Source: Lactifluus volemus (lineage: Eukaryota; Basidiomycota; Agaricomycetes; Russulales; Russulaceae). From it: 64,000 bases of DNA. The notes under the pieces were generated by a model. It made no database searches and was not told the origin of the DNA. It worked only from the letters and a program-made list of their open reading frames with translations. Location of the stretch: assembly GCA_022376515.1 (NCBI GenBank), contig WTXI01000115.1, positions 49,288 through 113,287 of the forward strand. The letters run 5' to 3'. Both the position numbers and the translations under genes were made by a program. Shown in pieces: positions 9,702 to 20,921 of the stretch (its first letter is position 1; each line of letters starts with the position of its first letter).

Positions 9702-11071
9702 ATGCCTGACATTGAACTTGAAACCACCCATGTTCAAGATGGACAACCCACTCTCGTCTCCTCTACAACTCAGGAAGAAGAGCATCGACCTAGGAACTGG
9801 CGGCGTTGGGCTCCGTGTCTGCCAATCGAGTTCAAGTTCAGGGTGACAGCACACTTCTTGTTCACCACGGTCCTAAGCGCGATCCTTGGCATTGTGAAGA
9901 CAGCATCCCATCATCGTTCGGGAGGACCACTTGATTGGGTGGTAGTATTTCTCCCTTTTATGTACGCCCTCATCAGCGATGGAAGGCCGCTAAGCTAATG
10001 GTAGCATGGTCATGGTACACAGATATGGCTTGCTTGCGGAGCTTAAGAGACAATACCCTGAAATATGGCAGTGGTTCTTTGAGGGTGACTGCCTTTCACC
10101 TATTCTGACATTTGTGCATCATCCGCCTTGTGAGTTTGGTGAGATGACAATTTACTGTAGTAATCAATGAGATGCTAACTGCATAGTCCACCCTTGTGCT
10201 TATAGTAATTTGGACATTCTTGACGATTTTCCCTTTCATTAAAACGAATGGCATAAGTGGATTTGAACTGCTACTGGTAGAATTCTGGGCATCTCAGTCA
10301 CTGCTTCAAGTTCATGAAACCCACGTTACCCAGGTCCTGTTCAAAACATCATTCACAAGCGTCTTGGCCATGATAATCTTAGTCCATTTTTCTGTCCTAT
10401 ATACCTTTATGGGAGCACTGATATCACACAGAAGGCGAAACCATCTAAGTGAGTCTTATATTAGTAACAGTATATCAGCCAAGCAGGTCCATGACATTCC
10501 ATTGTTCAAACAGGGGTCACGAGGGAATCTGAAAATTATCTCCCGATACTGCTGGTATCACTGTGCTGGGCTACATCCACAACCATCTTTGTTTTCATAC
10601 TCAACTCTCAACTTGGAAAGTTCCCACAACCCTCTGCAATATTTCTCCTCAGTCGTATCGTTCCTCGCGTTCACTTCCAATCCTCTGTCCACCTGATGAT
10701 TATCTGTTATACATTTTGTAACACACATACAATTTCTAGAAGTGAGTGCTGTGGCATTTATTATTATTAAAAACGAAGGAAGTGCTGACTTTGTATGGTC
10801 TTTAGGAACTTCCACTTACCTTTTGTTCTTATTCATTGTGCCAGGATTTGCTCTGTCATTATATTTTGGTGAACAGGTGGAAGCGAAGTTTGTAATTGTA
10901 AGTGTAACGATATGGTGTCACTTTATTATGGTTCTCTCGATGTGCGGATCCCTGGCCGCCCTTCTAATCAGCTGGCGAGAGATATTAACAGCAGTAGGAG
11001 CCACCTATAATATTTTGGTCATGGTCTCAGTTACTCTACTCAAGGTGTGGGATTGGGTACTTCGTAAATAA
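9702..11071 (+). pseudogene. Multipass membrane protein of unknown function, copy 1 (decayed)
   Basis: Exon-like pieces in order: 9702-about 9960 (starts MPDIELETTHVQD, one hydrophobic segment), about 9996-10077 (continues LMVAWSWYTDMA), 10186-about 10450 (starts STLVLIVIWTFLTIFPF, two hydrophobic segments), a piece from about 10510 and a last exon about 10795-11071 ending KVWDWVLRK. I do not recognise the family; the pattern suggests five or more membrane helices. The inverted copy at 54901-56174 lets the two be compared: between about 10520 and 10690 this copy has lost blocks that are open in the other copy, and the frame breaks. The 5' exons are intact here but missing there. Intron borders near 9935-10005 are ambiguous. 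Confidence 0.55.
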
Positions 11072-11711
11072 TATGATTCTACATACGTATGTTACCTTTG
11101 TGCTAGTTACGGTGATACACAACGAGCGGTGATTTTCCATGTGCAACTCTCCTGGCTATAGCCTACATCGGTATTAAAGGGGTGTTCCAGACCGGAGCCC
11201 ATCCATATCGTCGGCGTCGAAGAACTGGCAACTCAAACCAAGGTGTAGAATCTAGGAAATTACTCGCAAAGCTAGCAAAGACCGAAAAGTTCATGGTGAT
11301 CCAAGATCGGCGCGAATCGAGTTGCACAAATGACGTGCAACAACTCGACCGACATTCATGTGCTATCTCCTCAGGCTCCTCGCACCGTCGCACGTAACTG
11401 GATCTGCAGGTTATATCTGGTGTTCATCAGTCACCGTTGCAATAGTTTAAGTCATATATCCAACACTAATGGACGACTCGGATTCCAGTCCGCATGGAAG
11501 AATTTCCGCGACCAGAGCACTAGCGCTGACTCGGAGCGCTCAGCAACCTGATGTGCCAGCGCGCACTTGAGCACCTGGGACGGTACATTTGCCAGAGACT
11601 TTTACAACGCGTTTTTTTCATTCTTTGTCGAAACGACGGATTGAAAACAGTACGAAGGACAGATTCCCCCATCTCTGGGCAGAGTACGTTAAAAACAAGG
11701 GGGGGAGGACA
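11072..11711. other. Downstream flank duplicated with the membrane-protein gene
   Basis: About 11140-11480 matches 54410-54850 in inverted orientation (shared block around GGTGTTCCAGACCGGAGCCC), so the duplication that produced the two membrane-protein copies extends well beyond the coding part. Frames are broken differently in the two copies and I see no protein. Confidence 0.55.
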
Positions 11712-12223
11712 CTACATATCTTCGTCCTCATTGTCGTCGTCACTCAACCCGGCTTTTTCGAGCGCCTCTTTAGATGTATAGTCGACCCGCACCCCGCGTG
11801 TGCGGCGCGGGAGGATGGCACCATAGTCAATACGCTGAGCGGTCACGATCAGCAAAAAAGAGGGGGGGGGAGAATCGGGTAAACACTAAACGGGTCTTAC
11901 CTCGCCGCCAGCTTCCTCTTCCTCTTCCTCATCTTCTTCCATCGCATCTTCATCGTTTTCATCTTCATCGTCATCCTCGTCATCATCTTCGTCGTCATCG
12001 TCTTCTTCCTCATCTTCAACGCGGCGAGTTACGCCCTTTCCCTTTCCCTTCTCTTTACCGGGAGATTCAGGTTTGGTCGGGCTCTTCGAACGCCGCTTCG
12101 GACTCGCTTTGCCTCTGTTATCATGGAATGTGAATTTGTGGGCGCGGGCGCTATCGCGAAGAGAAAAAATGAGTCGATGACTTACGCAGAGGACGTGGGC
12201 TTTGATGGTGCAGTCGATGACAT
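11712..12223 (-). CDS. CHZ1: Chz1-like histone H2A.Z-H2B chaperone
   Basis: Three minus-strand exons: 12223-12186, 12114-11901 and 11834-11712, joined through GT-AG introns (GTAAGT...ACAG, GTAAGA...TCAG) with matching phases, give 124 aa. The N-terminus is Ser/Lys/Pro-rich with basic clusters (SPKRRSKSPTK), then an acidic run of about 45 residues, then ILPRRTRGVRVDYTSKEALE and a short acidic tail. The combination of acidic tract plus a RRTRG-x2-(I/V)DY block matches the CHZ motif of Chz1, which binds H2A.Z-H2B dimers and delivers them for exchange by SWR1. In yeast the motif is preceded by the same kind of acidic run. The start ATG at 12223 is followed by only 38 nt of exon. Another acidic nuclear protein remains possible. 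Confidence 0.65.
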
Positions 12224-14498
12224 TTTTTTTAAAGTTATAGAACTTTTTGGTGGCGGTTTTGAACCGTTGGGATGGAGTGGATTGAAAAGACAGATGAACG
12301 CGTACGCGACTTGTTGGTGTCAAAGGCACACTTGTTGCGATGATGATAATAGGCGCGTTTGGTCAGACGTTCACACGGCATCGGTGGCGGTTCAAGTTCA
12401 TCGACGTTCGTTCATCGACAATTCATCAATGAGTCTACTGTATTGCGTTGCCGAAATTGTGAAGCGTTCTCTTCGTTGGAGACTACCTGTTGTGGGTAAT
12501 GGAACAATTCGGCATACACACGTCCTCTTAATTCACTTTGAACCATCACTCACGGCGACGACAATGCCCGCCCACCTTTCTCAATGATCTCCCTCTGGGG
12601 CTCATCCGGGCAGGTTTGTGAACCACTATCGTGTTGTGCTCGTATTCCGAAGTCCGGGCCTGCGAGCGTCTTGCGGTGGTACTGTACACTCAGCACGCCG
12701 CAATCTCCCTAGAGGGTCGGACTTTCGCCAATCAACAGTACAATATGTTCGCTGTGCCCATCGACGCCTCACTGTCACTGATTCTTAAGCACCTCCACCA
12801 CTAATTTTTATCTTCTATAGAGCCCCTTGCAGCCTTGCTTGAGTGAGTGTACGCGCTGTAGCAGCAGAACTTTGATGATGACGATGGTTGGCAACGCCCC
12901 ATCATCATGACGCTGAACTATCCAAAACGACCCGAAAGCAGTTCGGCTTGAAAGATCAGAGTATCACACCCTTACATGTGATGGTTACAGTGATATTCCC
13001 GTCGAATAAAACGTTTCTATTATAAATATGGGTAGACGGCCTCACCACATCACCGACGCTGAAACGAATCATTACCCTATGGGGGTCGGGCGCAGAGCTC
13101 GTTGTTATCCTAGTCTCCATCTCAAAGCTCCTCGGCTTGTGGAGATACTGCTGCTCTTGCTGTCATATCGTCCACGCCAATCATGGCTGACGAAGCGTCA
13201 CGGTGACTCTTCTGGTTCAAGTTTGGATCGCGTTCTGAATAGGGCAGGTCAAACACGACTTAAACGACAGCCGCTTACCACATCCTATCTGCCATCTTTC
13301 TGCATTTGTTACTATCCCCTCCTGCGTCCGGGCCGTCCCTGGGACCTGGTTGTTGTGGCTCTACGCCGACGGCTTTCTCTTTTTCTGTGCAGAGACAAGC
13401 TAGGCGAATGTACCCTAGGACTCGGGTTGTTCACCTGGGCCAGTGCAACTGATAAATTCACGGAAATCGCTCGCCGGCCTGACTTATGTAGCTGATGCAA
13501 CGCGCTCACAAGGAGTACAATGTGGAGCAACACCCAGACGCAAGTCACTCCTATGCTCGCCGGCATCCTGACAGTACCGATGATACTTCGAGCGCTACCC
13601 CAAAATATATGTTGAGAGTCCCTGGTGGTGGCATATGTAATAAAGAGACGGAAATAGAAGCTTGGAAGAGCGCCAAAAAGAGCCGGAGGGAGATCGATTG
13701 GCAAGACAATAGCCAAATACACAGGGCAACAGACCGAGGGAAGACGGTTTGGACTCACAGTTGTTTGCGTGAGAAGAAAAAGAAACATGGCGGCGCGTCA
13801 TGTCGTAACGTAGTGGTAGACAAGGTATCCTCAGGGCTGATTTCCGAGACGAGGACTCAAGGGATAGAGCTACCCAGCGCTGGATTGACAAGCAGGAACT
13901 TGAAGGAGGCCGGAATTGATATACAGTAGAACCCTGTGAATTGTGTATGAGTGCACCATATGGCCACATGATCAATCGCGCCCACAGTGTGCGACCGTAA
14001 CCCAAAAAGAGTCCTTGTAACTTACTCTATCCTGTCCCTTTAATGGGGACCCTCCACATGTTGGTCCGCGGAATTAAGAAAAGAATCACGTGTGATGCAC
14101 CTTTTAAGATTTTGGATTTGATTTTATGGCGCCACCAACCAAGTTAGGCTAATAATAGAGCAGCGCCAAGTGAGGTAACGGCAAAAAGCACTGGTTCGGC
14201 ATCATAGGACATCGCCTCTGGTCGTCTATGCTTTCACCTGCCTGGATCCGGTGGACCGCACAACTATCCGTTTATAGAAATTAGTGAAACGCTGAACTGG
14301 TTCTCACTCGCGTCTTTGATCCTAATGGCACTATCAGTGTGTGTCGCATGTACTAGTCCGGTACTTTCTGGTTGAAATGAGATAACGTTACTTTTCGCAT
14401 ATGGTAAGCCAAGTACTACGATGGATGCACGGGCGCTGATCAAATTCGGTTAAAAGGGATGGGTTTAGAACTCTTCTCACACCCCACTTCTTTTCAAC
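12224..14498. other. Intergenic stretch with one doubtful minus-strand frame
   Basis: The first few hundred bases probably hold the Chz1-like promoter. The only frame worth noting is 13788-13312 minus (158 codons), with two hydrophobic stretches (around YLAIVLPIDLPPALFGALP and IGVTCVWVLLHIVLLVSAL); it could be exons of a membrane protein but I could not place it in a family. No RNA gene recognised. The last 70 bases carry the shared motif upstream of the first PLAC8 gene. Confidence 0.3.
14431..14441 (+). promoter_or_regulatory. Shared upstream motif of the PLAC8 genes (site 1)
   Basis: GGGCGCTGATC lies 68 bp before the ATG of the first PLAC8 gene, preceded by GGATGCAC. A related block occurs at 15758-15772 and at 18003-18013 upstream of the two other copies. 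It may be a conserved promoter element or simply unchanged duplicated DNA. Confidence 0.45.
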
Positions 14499-15143
14499 AT
14501 GTCTGATACCAAGGAACCGGTTACCTCCCAACCTCAGGTATTCCTTCTTCCCTTTATCTCTGGCGCTGTAATACTCAATCATTTTCCCCCTAAAGGCTAC
14601 TGGTCAGATGGATGTGAATGCAGGTGGTAATAGGAACGCTCTGAACCGCGAAATCGGAATAGACGGAATGCGTGATTGGAGCCATGGCTTGTTCGACTGC
14701 TTCGCTGAATGTGGCCTCTGTACGTGGGGATAGACCGGCACCACCAACTCATCGCGTACTGACCCCTGTCTTCCTCGCAGGCTGCTGGGCCGCGTGGTGC
14801 CCATGTGTCGTCTATAGCAAGAACAAGCAACGCCTTGAACATTTGCGCAATCGAGGCACTCCTCTGCCAGGTGGTGGTGAAAGACTCACTGACCACACCT
14901 ACATTCATGGCATTTTAACCGCCATTGGTGGTCATGGTTGGATCCTCCAGGTTTGTTCAGACGATGGCAAGTCCGTATGCGATCTCACCGTGTACGCAGA
15001 TTAGTAGTCGCTCCGAGACCCGGGTGCGCTACGGCATCCGTGGCGACGTTATTGGTGATTGCCTCGCCTCCTGCCTTTGTAATCCGTGCGCGCTCACTCA
15101 AGAACGCCGGGAAATCGAGCTGGAAGAGGAAAGTTTGTCCTAA
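14499..15143 (+). CDS. PLAC8-family cysteine-rich protein, copy 1
   Basis: Four exons: 14499-14537, 14596-14719, 14781-14950, 15000-15143 (phases agree; 158 aa). The protein shows the PLAC8 layout: W-x2-GLFDCF, then CGLCCWAAWCPCVVYSKNKQ with the CC and CPC cysteines, a variable middle, a second block RYGIRGD followed by Cys residues (CLASCLCNPC) and the conserved tail LTQERREIELEEE. PLAC8/Cys-rich family proteins are small and often membrane-associated; plant and fungal members affect metal (cadmium, zinc) or calcium handling and cell size, and the function here is unknown. It is the first of three tandem copies with identical intron positions. Copy 1 has lost some second-half cysteines relative to copy 3. 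Confidence 0.85.
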
Positions 15144-15855
15144 AGGTCATGCATGCCGCCAGTTCAATTGTACCCTGATTGACACATTAATTACGGTGAT
15201 CAAATGTACCCCCTGACCTGCCAGTGTTCCTTTGTATGGCTCAGATGTACGGTATCTACTGCTTCGCTCAAAAAATTACTACCAATTTCAGTAGAGAATG
15301 TGGTTAACCTATGCTATGAAAGACAGCCGACAGAAAAAGTCGAATAAACTGTACAGTACGTGTTGCATACAGTACGGCAAAGCACAAACACGACCACATG
15401 ACCAAGAAGATTTACGCAATTACGCATATGGTTAGTCGATCGGCATATCACACTCTGCGCCTATTATCTCTTTGCTGATATCTGGCCGCACGTTTCATTT
15501 TGGACTTGCCACATATCATCTACAATCTCAAGTGATGGACGATATTCCAAGCATTCTTGAAGCGTGAAAAGTAACTTTCGATCAATCAAGACGAGGGGTA
15601 TCTTTCACGCCTCCCAAGCCTCAGGCCTCAGGCTTGAAGCTTAATACCGTCGACTCCCATGTGGAGCCAATGTGGTGTTTGCGTGGGTGGTATGTGTAGC
15701 CGAAAATCATCACGATCATGATGGGTGTAATATAACTTAGTGTATGGACAGATACATGGGCGCTGCGCTGATCAAATTCCCTTATTGTAGATAAGGATGG
15801 ATTCGGGTTCTTTGGAGTTTGGTCTTTCTCCACCCTTACTCAAAGATTCTCAAAC
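15144..15855. other. Spacer between PLAC8 copies 1 and 2
   Basis: No open gene seen. A short CCTCAGG/GGCTTGAAG repeat lies at about 15610-15640, and the shared promoter-like block GCGCTGATCAAATTC lies at about 15764-15778, 78-92 bp before the second gene. Confidence 0.4.
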
Positions 15856-16513
15856 ATGCCTGATCCCAAGGAACTAAGTAATGTCCAACCTCAGGTGTGC
15901 ATTCTTCCAAATTATATCTGGAGCGGAATATACTCAATCACCTTTGCGTTTTTTTTTTCCTGAAGGCGATTGGTCAGATGAATATGGGTGGTAATAAGAA
16001 CGCTCTGAATCGTGAAATTGGTGAAGACGGAAAGCGTGCATGGAGTTACGGCTTGCTCGACTGCTTCAACTATAACGCACGTGGACTTTGTACGTACTAC
16101 GAACTCTACCCCCAACTCATCGCACTTAGTCATTTTCGTCTCGCAGGTTGCTTAGCGGTGTGGTGCCCTTGTGTCGTTTTTAGCAAGAACAAGCAGCGCC
16201 TTGATAGTTTGCACTATCAAGGCACTCCTTTGCAAGATAGTGGTGAAACATTCACTGTCGGCTGCTACTTTTACGGCCTCTTGTGTCCTTGTTGCCAAGG
16301 CTGGGGCCTACAGGTTTGTTCCGATGATGACGAGTCTGCAAATTGAATCTATCTCACAAAAGTACATAGGTTGATAATCGCACCACTATCCGGGACCGAT
16401 ACGGGATTCGCGGCAATTACCTTAGCGATTTCTTCACTTCCTGGTTCTGTAGCCCGTGCGCGCTCACGCAGGAACGCCGGGAAATCGAACTGGAGGAGGC
16501 AAGTCTGCCCTGA
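15856..16513 (+). CDS. PLAC8-family cysteine-rich protein, copy 2
   Basis: Exons 15856-15894, 15966-16089, 16147-16313, 16370-16513; 157 aa with intron positions and phases identical to copies 1 and 3. Key pieces: WSYGLLDCFNY, then the cysteine block CCLAVWCPCVVFSKNKQRL, and the end VDNRTTIRDRYGIRGNYLSD, CSPC, LTQERREIELEEA. It differs from its neighbours in the first block (NYNARGLC instead of ECGLC) and has an extra CPCC before GW. Expected to be a small membrane-associated protein like the other PLAC8 proteins; substrate not predictable. Confidence 0.85.
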
Positions 16514-18096
16514 AGACGACAACCGCTTGCTGATTACTCTGAAGCACACGGTGACCGATTGTACCACCTGACCTATTCCTTTACTTGTAGTATAGCGTGA
16601 TGTACGTTACTGCTTCGCTCATAAATTTAACGAAAAATAGACCTCTTCAAGCGTCAAGAGGGACGACTTGTAGAAGTACTAGTCACCGGCACGTGATAAC
16701 TGCGATCGAAACGCCGAAGAAGCGAAGCGAGATGTTCAGGCAGGAGTAGCCGTTGAGTAGGTATGCCATCGAGTGATAGGACATGCTTCCCAGTAAACAA
16801 GTGGTGACCACAGGGGTGGTCGCCACTTGCAACATTCCAATTGGTATTTCACTGCTCACTGGCATGCATGTGTCGATTTCACTATGAACAAGCATTGACA
16901 CAAGCCCCCCCCCCCCCATGCAGAGCCGGAGAAGACGCAAAGTTAAAACTATTGTCATACTGTTGGCCAATCCTGACACTGCAAAGAATGGGTCCTTTTA
17001 CCTTTACTAGCTAGCTCAGTTATTGAATAATGGCTTAACGACAATCCCGGTTGTTGGCTTTCGCACTCTTCCAGTCAGTCCTCCCTTGTTTGAACGCGTC
17101 TGCGTCATGCGACATCGCGCGCATCTGTTCTTGGTCTCCCAGTACTTGATGATGAAATCGAAACCCATGTGCCGAACTACCGATCAACTGTCAATACACG
17201 TACCAGGAGAGCGACTGTTGTCATGTGGGCCACGTTGGGCCATGTGGTGTTAGGACGGGGGGTGGAAGCCCATAGAGAGGCACAAAATGAAGAAAGGGGG
17301 CGTTCAAAAGGAGGCCGAGGATCATTCAGGGTGTGATAAGAGACACCTTCAATTGTAGCCGTGTCGGACGTAGGGCGGTTTGTTTCTGCGAACCATAAAT
17401 TGATGCGATATCTCTGACCGCCAAAGTTTCAGACCTGAGAGGTAAGATAAAGATGCGTGAGAATTCCGCAGCCGAGGGACGAAGGACGGTGACAATTACC
17501 AAGAGAGGATATCAACGTGTGTGAAGCGTGTACTAGGACGATCCTCATCACCAGGAACATAAAGTCTAAGACACAGCAGGGAATTCCATTCCACAGAATT
17601 CTTCTGATGCACGCGAAAAGTTGGCGGAGCCTTCCATATAAGGTACTTTCCGTGATGAGGAGTGCCGCATCGGCAAAACGATGGTTAATAGAGTACTAAC
17701 GTCAGTGAGGTACCACTGTGAATCAAGAGTGGACGAAAACAGGAAATCCCCCCTTGCATATAGATGGTGACAGCGACGGAAAGGAAGAACAGGCGAACGG
17801 AACTCGGTTGAAAGAAATATAGTCAGTCACGCGGCAATAAAAGGAGGCAAGTCGAAAGAGGCAAAGCGGCGTGGAAGACCACCAAGGAAAGAACAAAACA
17901 CGGTAACTTCCAGCGCTTCGTTGCGATATCACACATCTCGTTTCTAGGCTTTTCGTCACATGGCCCACAGATAGTGGAGCTCTTCATATTTGTATGCACG
18001 CCGGGCGCTGATCTGGGTACAAGATTTGCATAAAAGGACACGAGTTTTAAGGGATTCGCCTGCAAGTTCTCGCCCTTGCTTTCAATCTCTTTCAGC
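16514..18096. other. Long spacer between PLAC8 copies 2 and 3
   Basis: About 1.6 kb without a recognised gene. A 14-bp-arm hairpin (CAAGTGGTGACCAC and its near-complement, 16798-16828) and a C9 homopolymer (around 16910) are visible. The copy-3 promoter block GGGCGCTGATC is at 18003-18013. Confidence 0.4.
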
Positions 18097-18742
18097 ATGG
18101 AAGAAGTCAAGACTCAACCCCAGGTACAAATTCCTTCCGATTACTCAAATCATTCTTTCTCAGTTCCTTATTTTTTCTTTCCCGAAGGCTATTGCCCCAA
18201 TGAAAATAGGCGGCAATAAGAATTCTCTGAACTGTGAGATCGGAGCGGACGGAAAACGTAATTGGAGCTATGGCTTGTTCGACTGCTTTGGTGAATGTGG
18301 CCTCTGTACGTAGGATATACCGATTCTTCCCAGCCCATCCAGAGCCTACTAATCCTCCTAGGCTGCTGGGCCGCTTTTTGCGGTTGCGTTGTTTATGGCA
18401 AGAACAGGCAGCGTCTTCATCATTTGCAGCGTGAAGGCGCCGCTCTGCCCGGTGGTGGCGAAAGATACGCAGAACACTGCATGATTTACGGCTTGTTAGC
18501 CCCTTGTCACCATGGTTGGGTCCTGCAGGTTTGTTCGGATGTTGAAAAGTCTCGGCTTGGAATCTAGCAACTAACCGAGCGCCCAGGTTAATCAACGCAC
18601 CGAACTCCGAGAACGCTACAACATCCGTGGCAGCATTTATGAGGACCTCTTCAGTTCCTGGTGTTGCAGGTCATGCTCTCTCACGCAGGAACGCCGGGAA
18701 ATCGAGCTGGAGGAGATGAGTTTAAACAGGGAGGAAGCGTAA
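18097..18742 (+). CDS. PLAC8-family cysteine-rich protein, copy 3
   Basis: Exons 18097-18123, 18188-18305, 18362-18528, 18587-18742; 155 aa. Layout: WSYGLFDCFGECGLC, then CWAAFCGCVVYGKNRQRL, then GW, then VNQRTELRERYNIRGSIYED, SSWCCRSC, LTQERREIELEEM and a slightly longer tail. The first coding exon is four codons shorter than in copies 1 and 2. In the first cysteine block the canonical CPC has become CGC, so one cysteine is kept and the proline lost. All introns sit at the same positions as in the other copies, so the three arose by tandem duplication. Confidence 0.85.
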
Positions 18743-18896
18743 ACTGTAGGATGAAATAATATAAGTGAAATTACATAATAAGCAGGAAGTGCCTGGGTGC
18801 CGCGACGCCCGGGACGGATGGGAAACGTGCCTCTTATTCGCCTTGTCGTCGTCGTCGTCCTTGTCGTCGTCTACTTCCCTTCCCTTTCTAATCGCA

Positions 18897-20921
18897 ATGG
18901 TAAAGCTGTCTCTTCCAACATGGGACAGAGACAAGTCTCAATTTCAGGCTGGCACTTCCTTCACTCCTTCTTTTGCTAGCCGCTTTAAACCTTCTGTCTC
19001 ACCGACTACCACTGCCCTCCTTCGTCGCTTCAAATCAACCGATTCGGCCTCACAGTCAGCCAGCCACCCTTTGATGACCTTGCGCTTGTCTTCACCCTCC
19101 TTCTTGGATTCCTTTGTTCACGACGGTTCATCCGACAGTCCTCTCTATGTCATTGATACCGACAACAACGTCACCAAGGTCCGTAGGTCCGATCAGAAAG
19201 GTTTCGTCAATGTCTCTCGTGTGCGCTGGCCGGAAGATCGACAAAAACTATCATCAATGCTCAAAACCAAGGATCTTACTGGCGTAGAGGTCGTATTTGG
19301 CAAAGGCACTTGGAAACCTGCCAATGAGTTTCTCGGGAGTTCCTTATCAAAGTCCGTCTTTCCTCTTCCTCACCTATCATCGCCAACCTGACTTTGTATG
19401 TTAGTTACCACAAATTCTACATCCCTCACCATCCGCACAGTCTGAGATGGAAGCGCTCGGGTTCTCATTATGCCGTACGTCGTTGTCAATCAGCACATCC
19501 GCCCAATCCCCCTTATATGTCCTTCTTTGTAGTGTACAACAGAGACCGTCAAGGGCCCCGTGGCTATATTAGAACCAGCTATGCAACGAGAGTTTCCACA
19601 ATTGAAGATCCTAGACCCTCTCTTTCGGGTAGGCACAAGTCGTCCTCAGCGCATGCATAACGGCCTTCCCCTTAGTTTATTGGACTTTTTGCTCGTAACC
19701 GCTATGCTATTGGTCACACCCACTGACGAATGGATGAACGTCACCCGTACCCACCCATCCGAGCCCTTACTGGATGCCGGGAAAGCCTCCTCTACCACAT
19801 CCCTCAACGACTCGCGATCCTCGGACCCTGGCCCTTCTTATGGCTCTCATCCGTCCGAAACTCCAAATGCGGAACCCCCCTCACACTCCTCGGAGACCAC
19901 CCCGGCGATCGAACGTTGGCGTGCTAGCATAACATCTCGTCATAGGGATATCAACCAGTCTCCTGATGGAGACGACATAGATGACCGTTCAAGTACAACG
20001 GCATCTCGCACAACGAGTCGCTTGTCTTGTCATACCGACATACAATCAACGACGCAACATGTACCCAGTTTGTCTCTACGAGACGGTCATTACGCGTACT
20101 CCACTTCCTCTCTCTCGCTCCTCTCCCGCGTCCACTCCTCTCCCCAACCTGTTCGTCGAAGAACCCGCGAACTACCAGTACCACCATTGCCATCTTCTCA
20201 GGGGCACCCCTATGGTCATGGACCACTTTCAGCGATGTCTCATGTATCACATGTGTCATACTTGACACATAGCCAACCCTCGCCAGATATGCTAACTTCA
20301 ATACCGTCTCTTCCGACCTCTTCCTCCATTTCTCCACAACATTCATTACGACCCCTTTTCATAGATCCAAACGCAGTACCCTCGCGCCGCGTCATCACGT
20401 CGAGCATACACTCACGCTCGCTTCCTACCCCTCCGACCCCATCGACATCAAAACCGCGATCAACCCTGCCTCTTATTCCCTCTAGATCCGCAGTTACTTC
20501 TGTCCCATCAACTCCCCTACCTACACCGATCCCCCCTGTGCCTCAACACCGCCTTCTGTCTCGCTCACGGTCCTACTCGCATCTCCAGAATGCTTCCGTC
20601 TATCCCGATTCTCCTCACGAGTACGAGTTTCCCGTTAAAGCACCGCCGAATTACGACGCGAGCGCTCCTGACCCCCCTCCTTTGTCCCTTTGCGCACACG
20701 TATCCACCCAACGGGTAGCGGTAGGCCGCTCGCTTAGCATCTGCACCACGAACGTTGCACCCGCTCAGAGTGCCGCAAGCGCAAGCACGTCTTCGACCGC
20801 TACAAGCTTGGCCTCTGAAGAGGGTGATCCGTTCGATATGCCCCCAGCATACAGCGCCCTGGACATGGCCCGTTCCCCACTGCGCCTACATGCAGTGAAC
20901 GGGGATGTGGGCGATGGATGA
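18897..20921 (+). CDS. Basidiomycete protein with tubby-like DUF6593-type N-terminal domain and Ser/Pro-rich tail
   Basis: Three exons, 18897-19351, 19405-19474 and 19533-20921, with agreeing phases, give 637 aa. Residues about 85-260 form a folded part: PLYVIDTDNNVTKVRRSD, KGFVNVSRVRWPEDRQKL, a short basic-aromatic stretch KFYIPHHPHSLRWKR, then ETVKGPVAILEPA and LSLLDFLLVTAMLLVTPTDE. This resembles basidiomycete proteins of the tubby/LURP-like DUF6593 kind; the family name is from memory and not certain. The remaining 370 residues are Ser/Thr/Pro-rich and probably disordered, with many SP/TP sites. The hydrophobic LLDFLLVTAMLLV could bind a membrane. No function can be assigned. Confidence 0.7.

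Noticed and set aside
9996..10129. Alternative frame in the second exon of the membrane protein (IMVMVHRYGLLAELKRQYPE)
   Set aside because: Open in both copies, but it leaves the wrong phase for the following exon. The LMVAWSWYTDMA frame fits the next exon, though the border to the first exon is then unclear.
13312..13788. Minus-strand 158-codon frame with hydrophobic segments
   Set aside because: No family recognised, no upstream exon with matching phase found, and other frames are open over the same region. Not listed as a gene.
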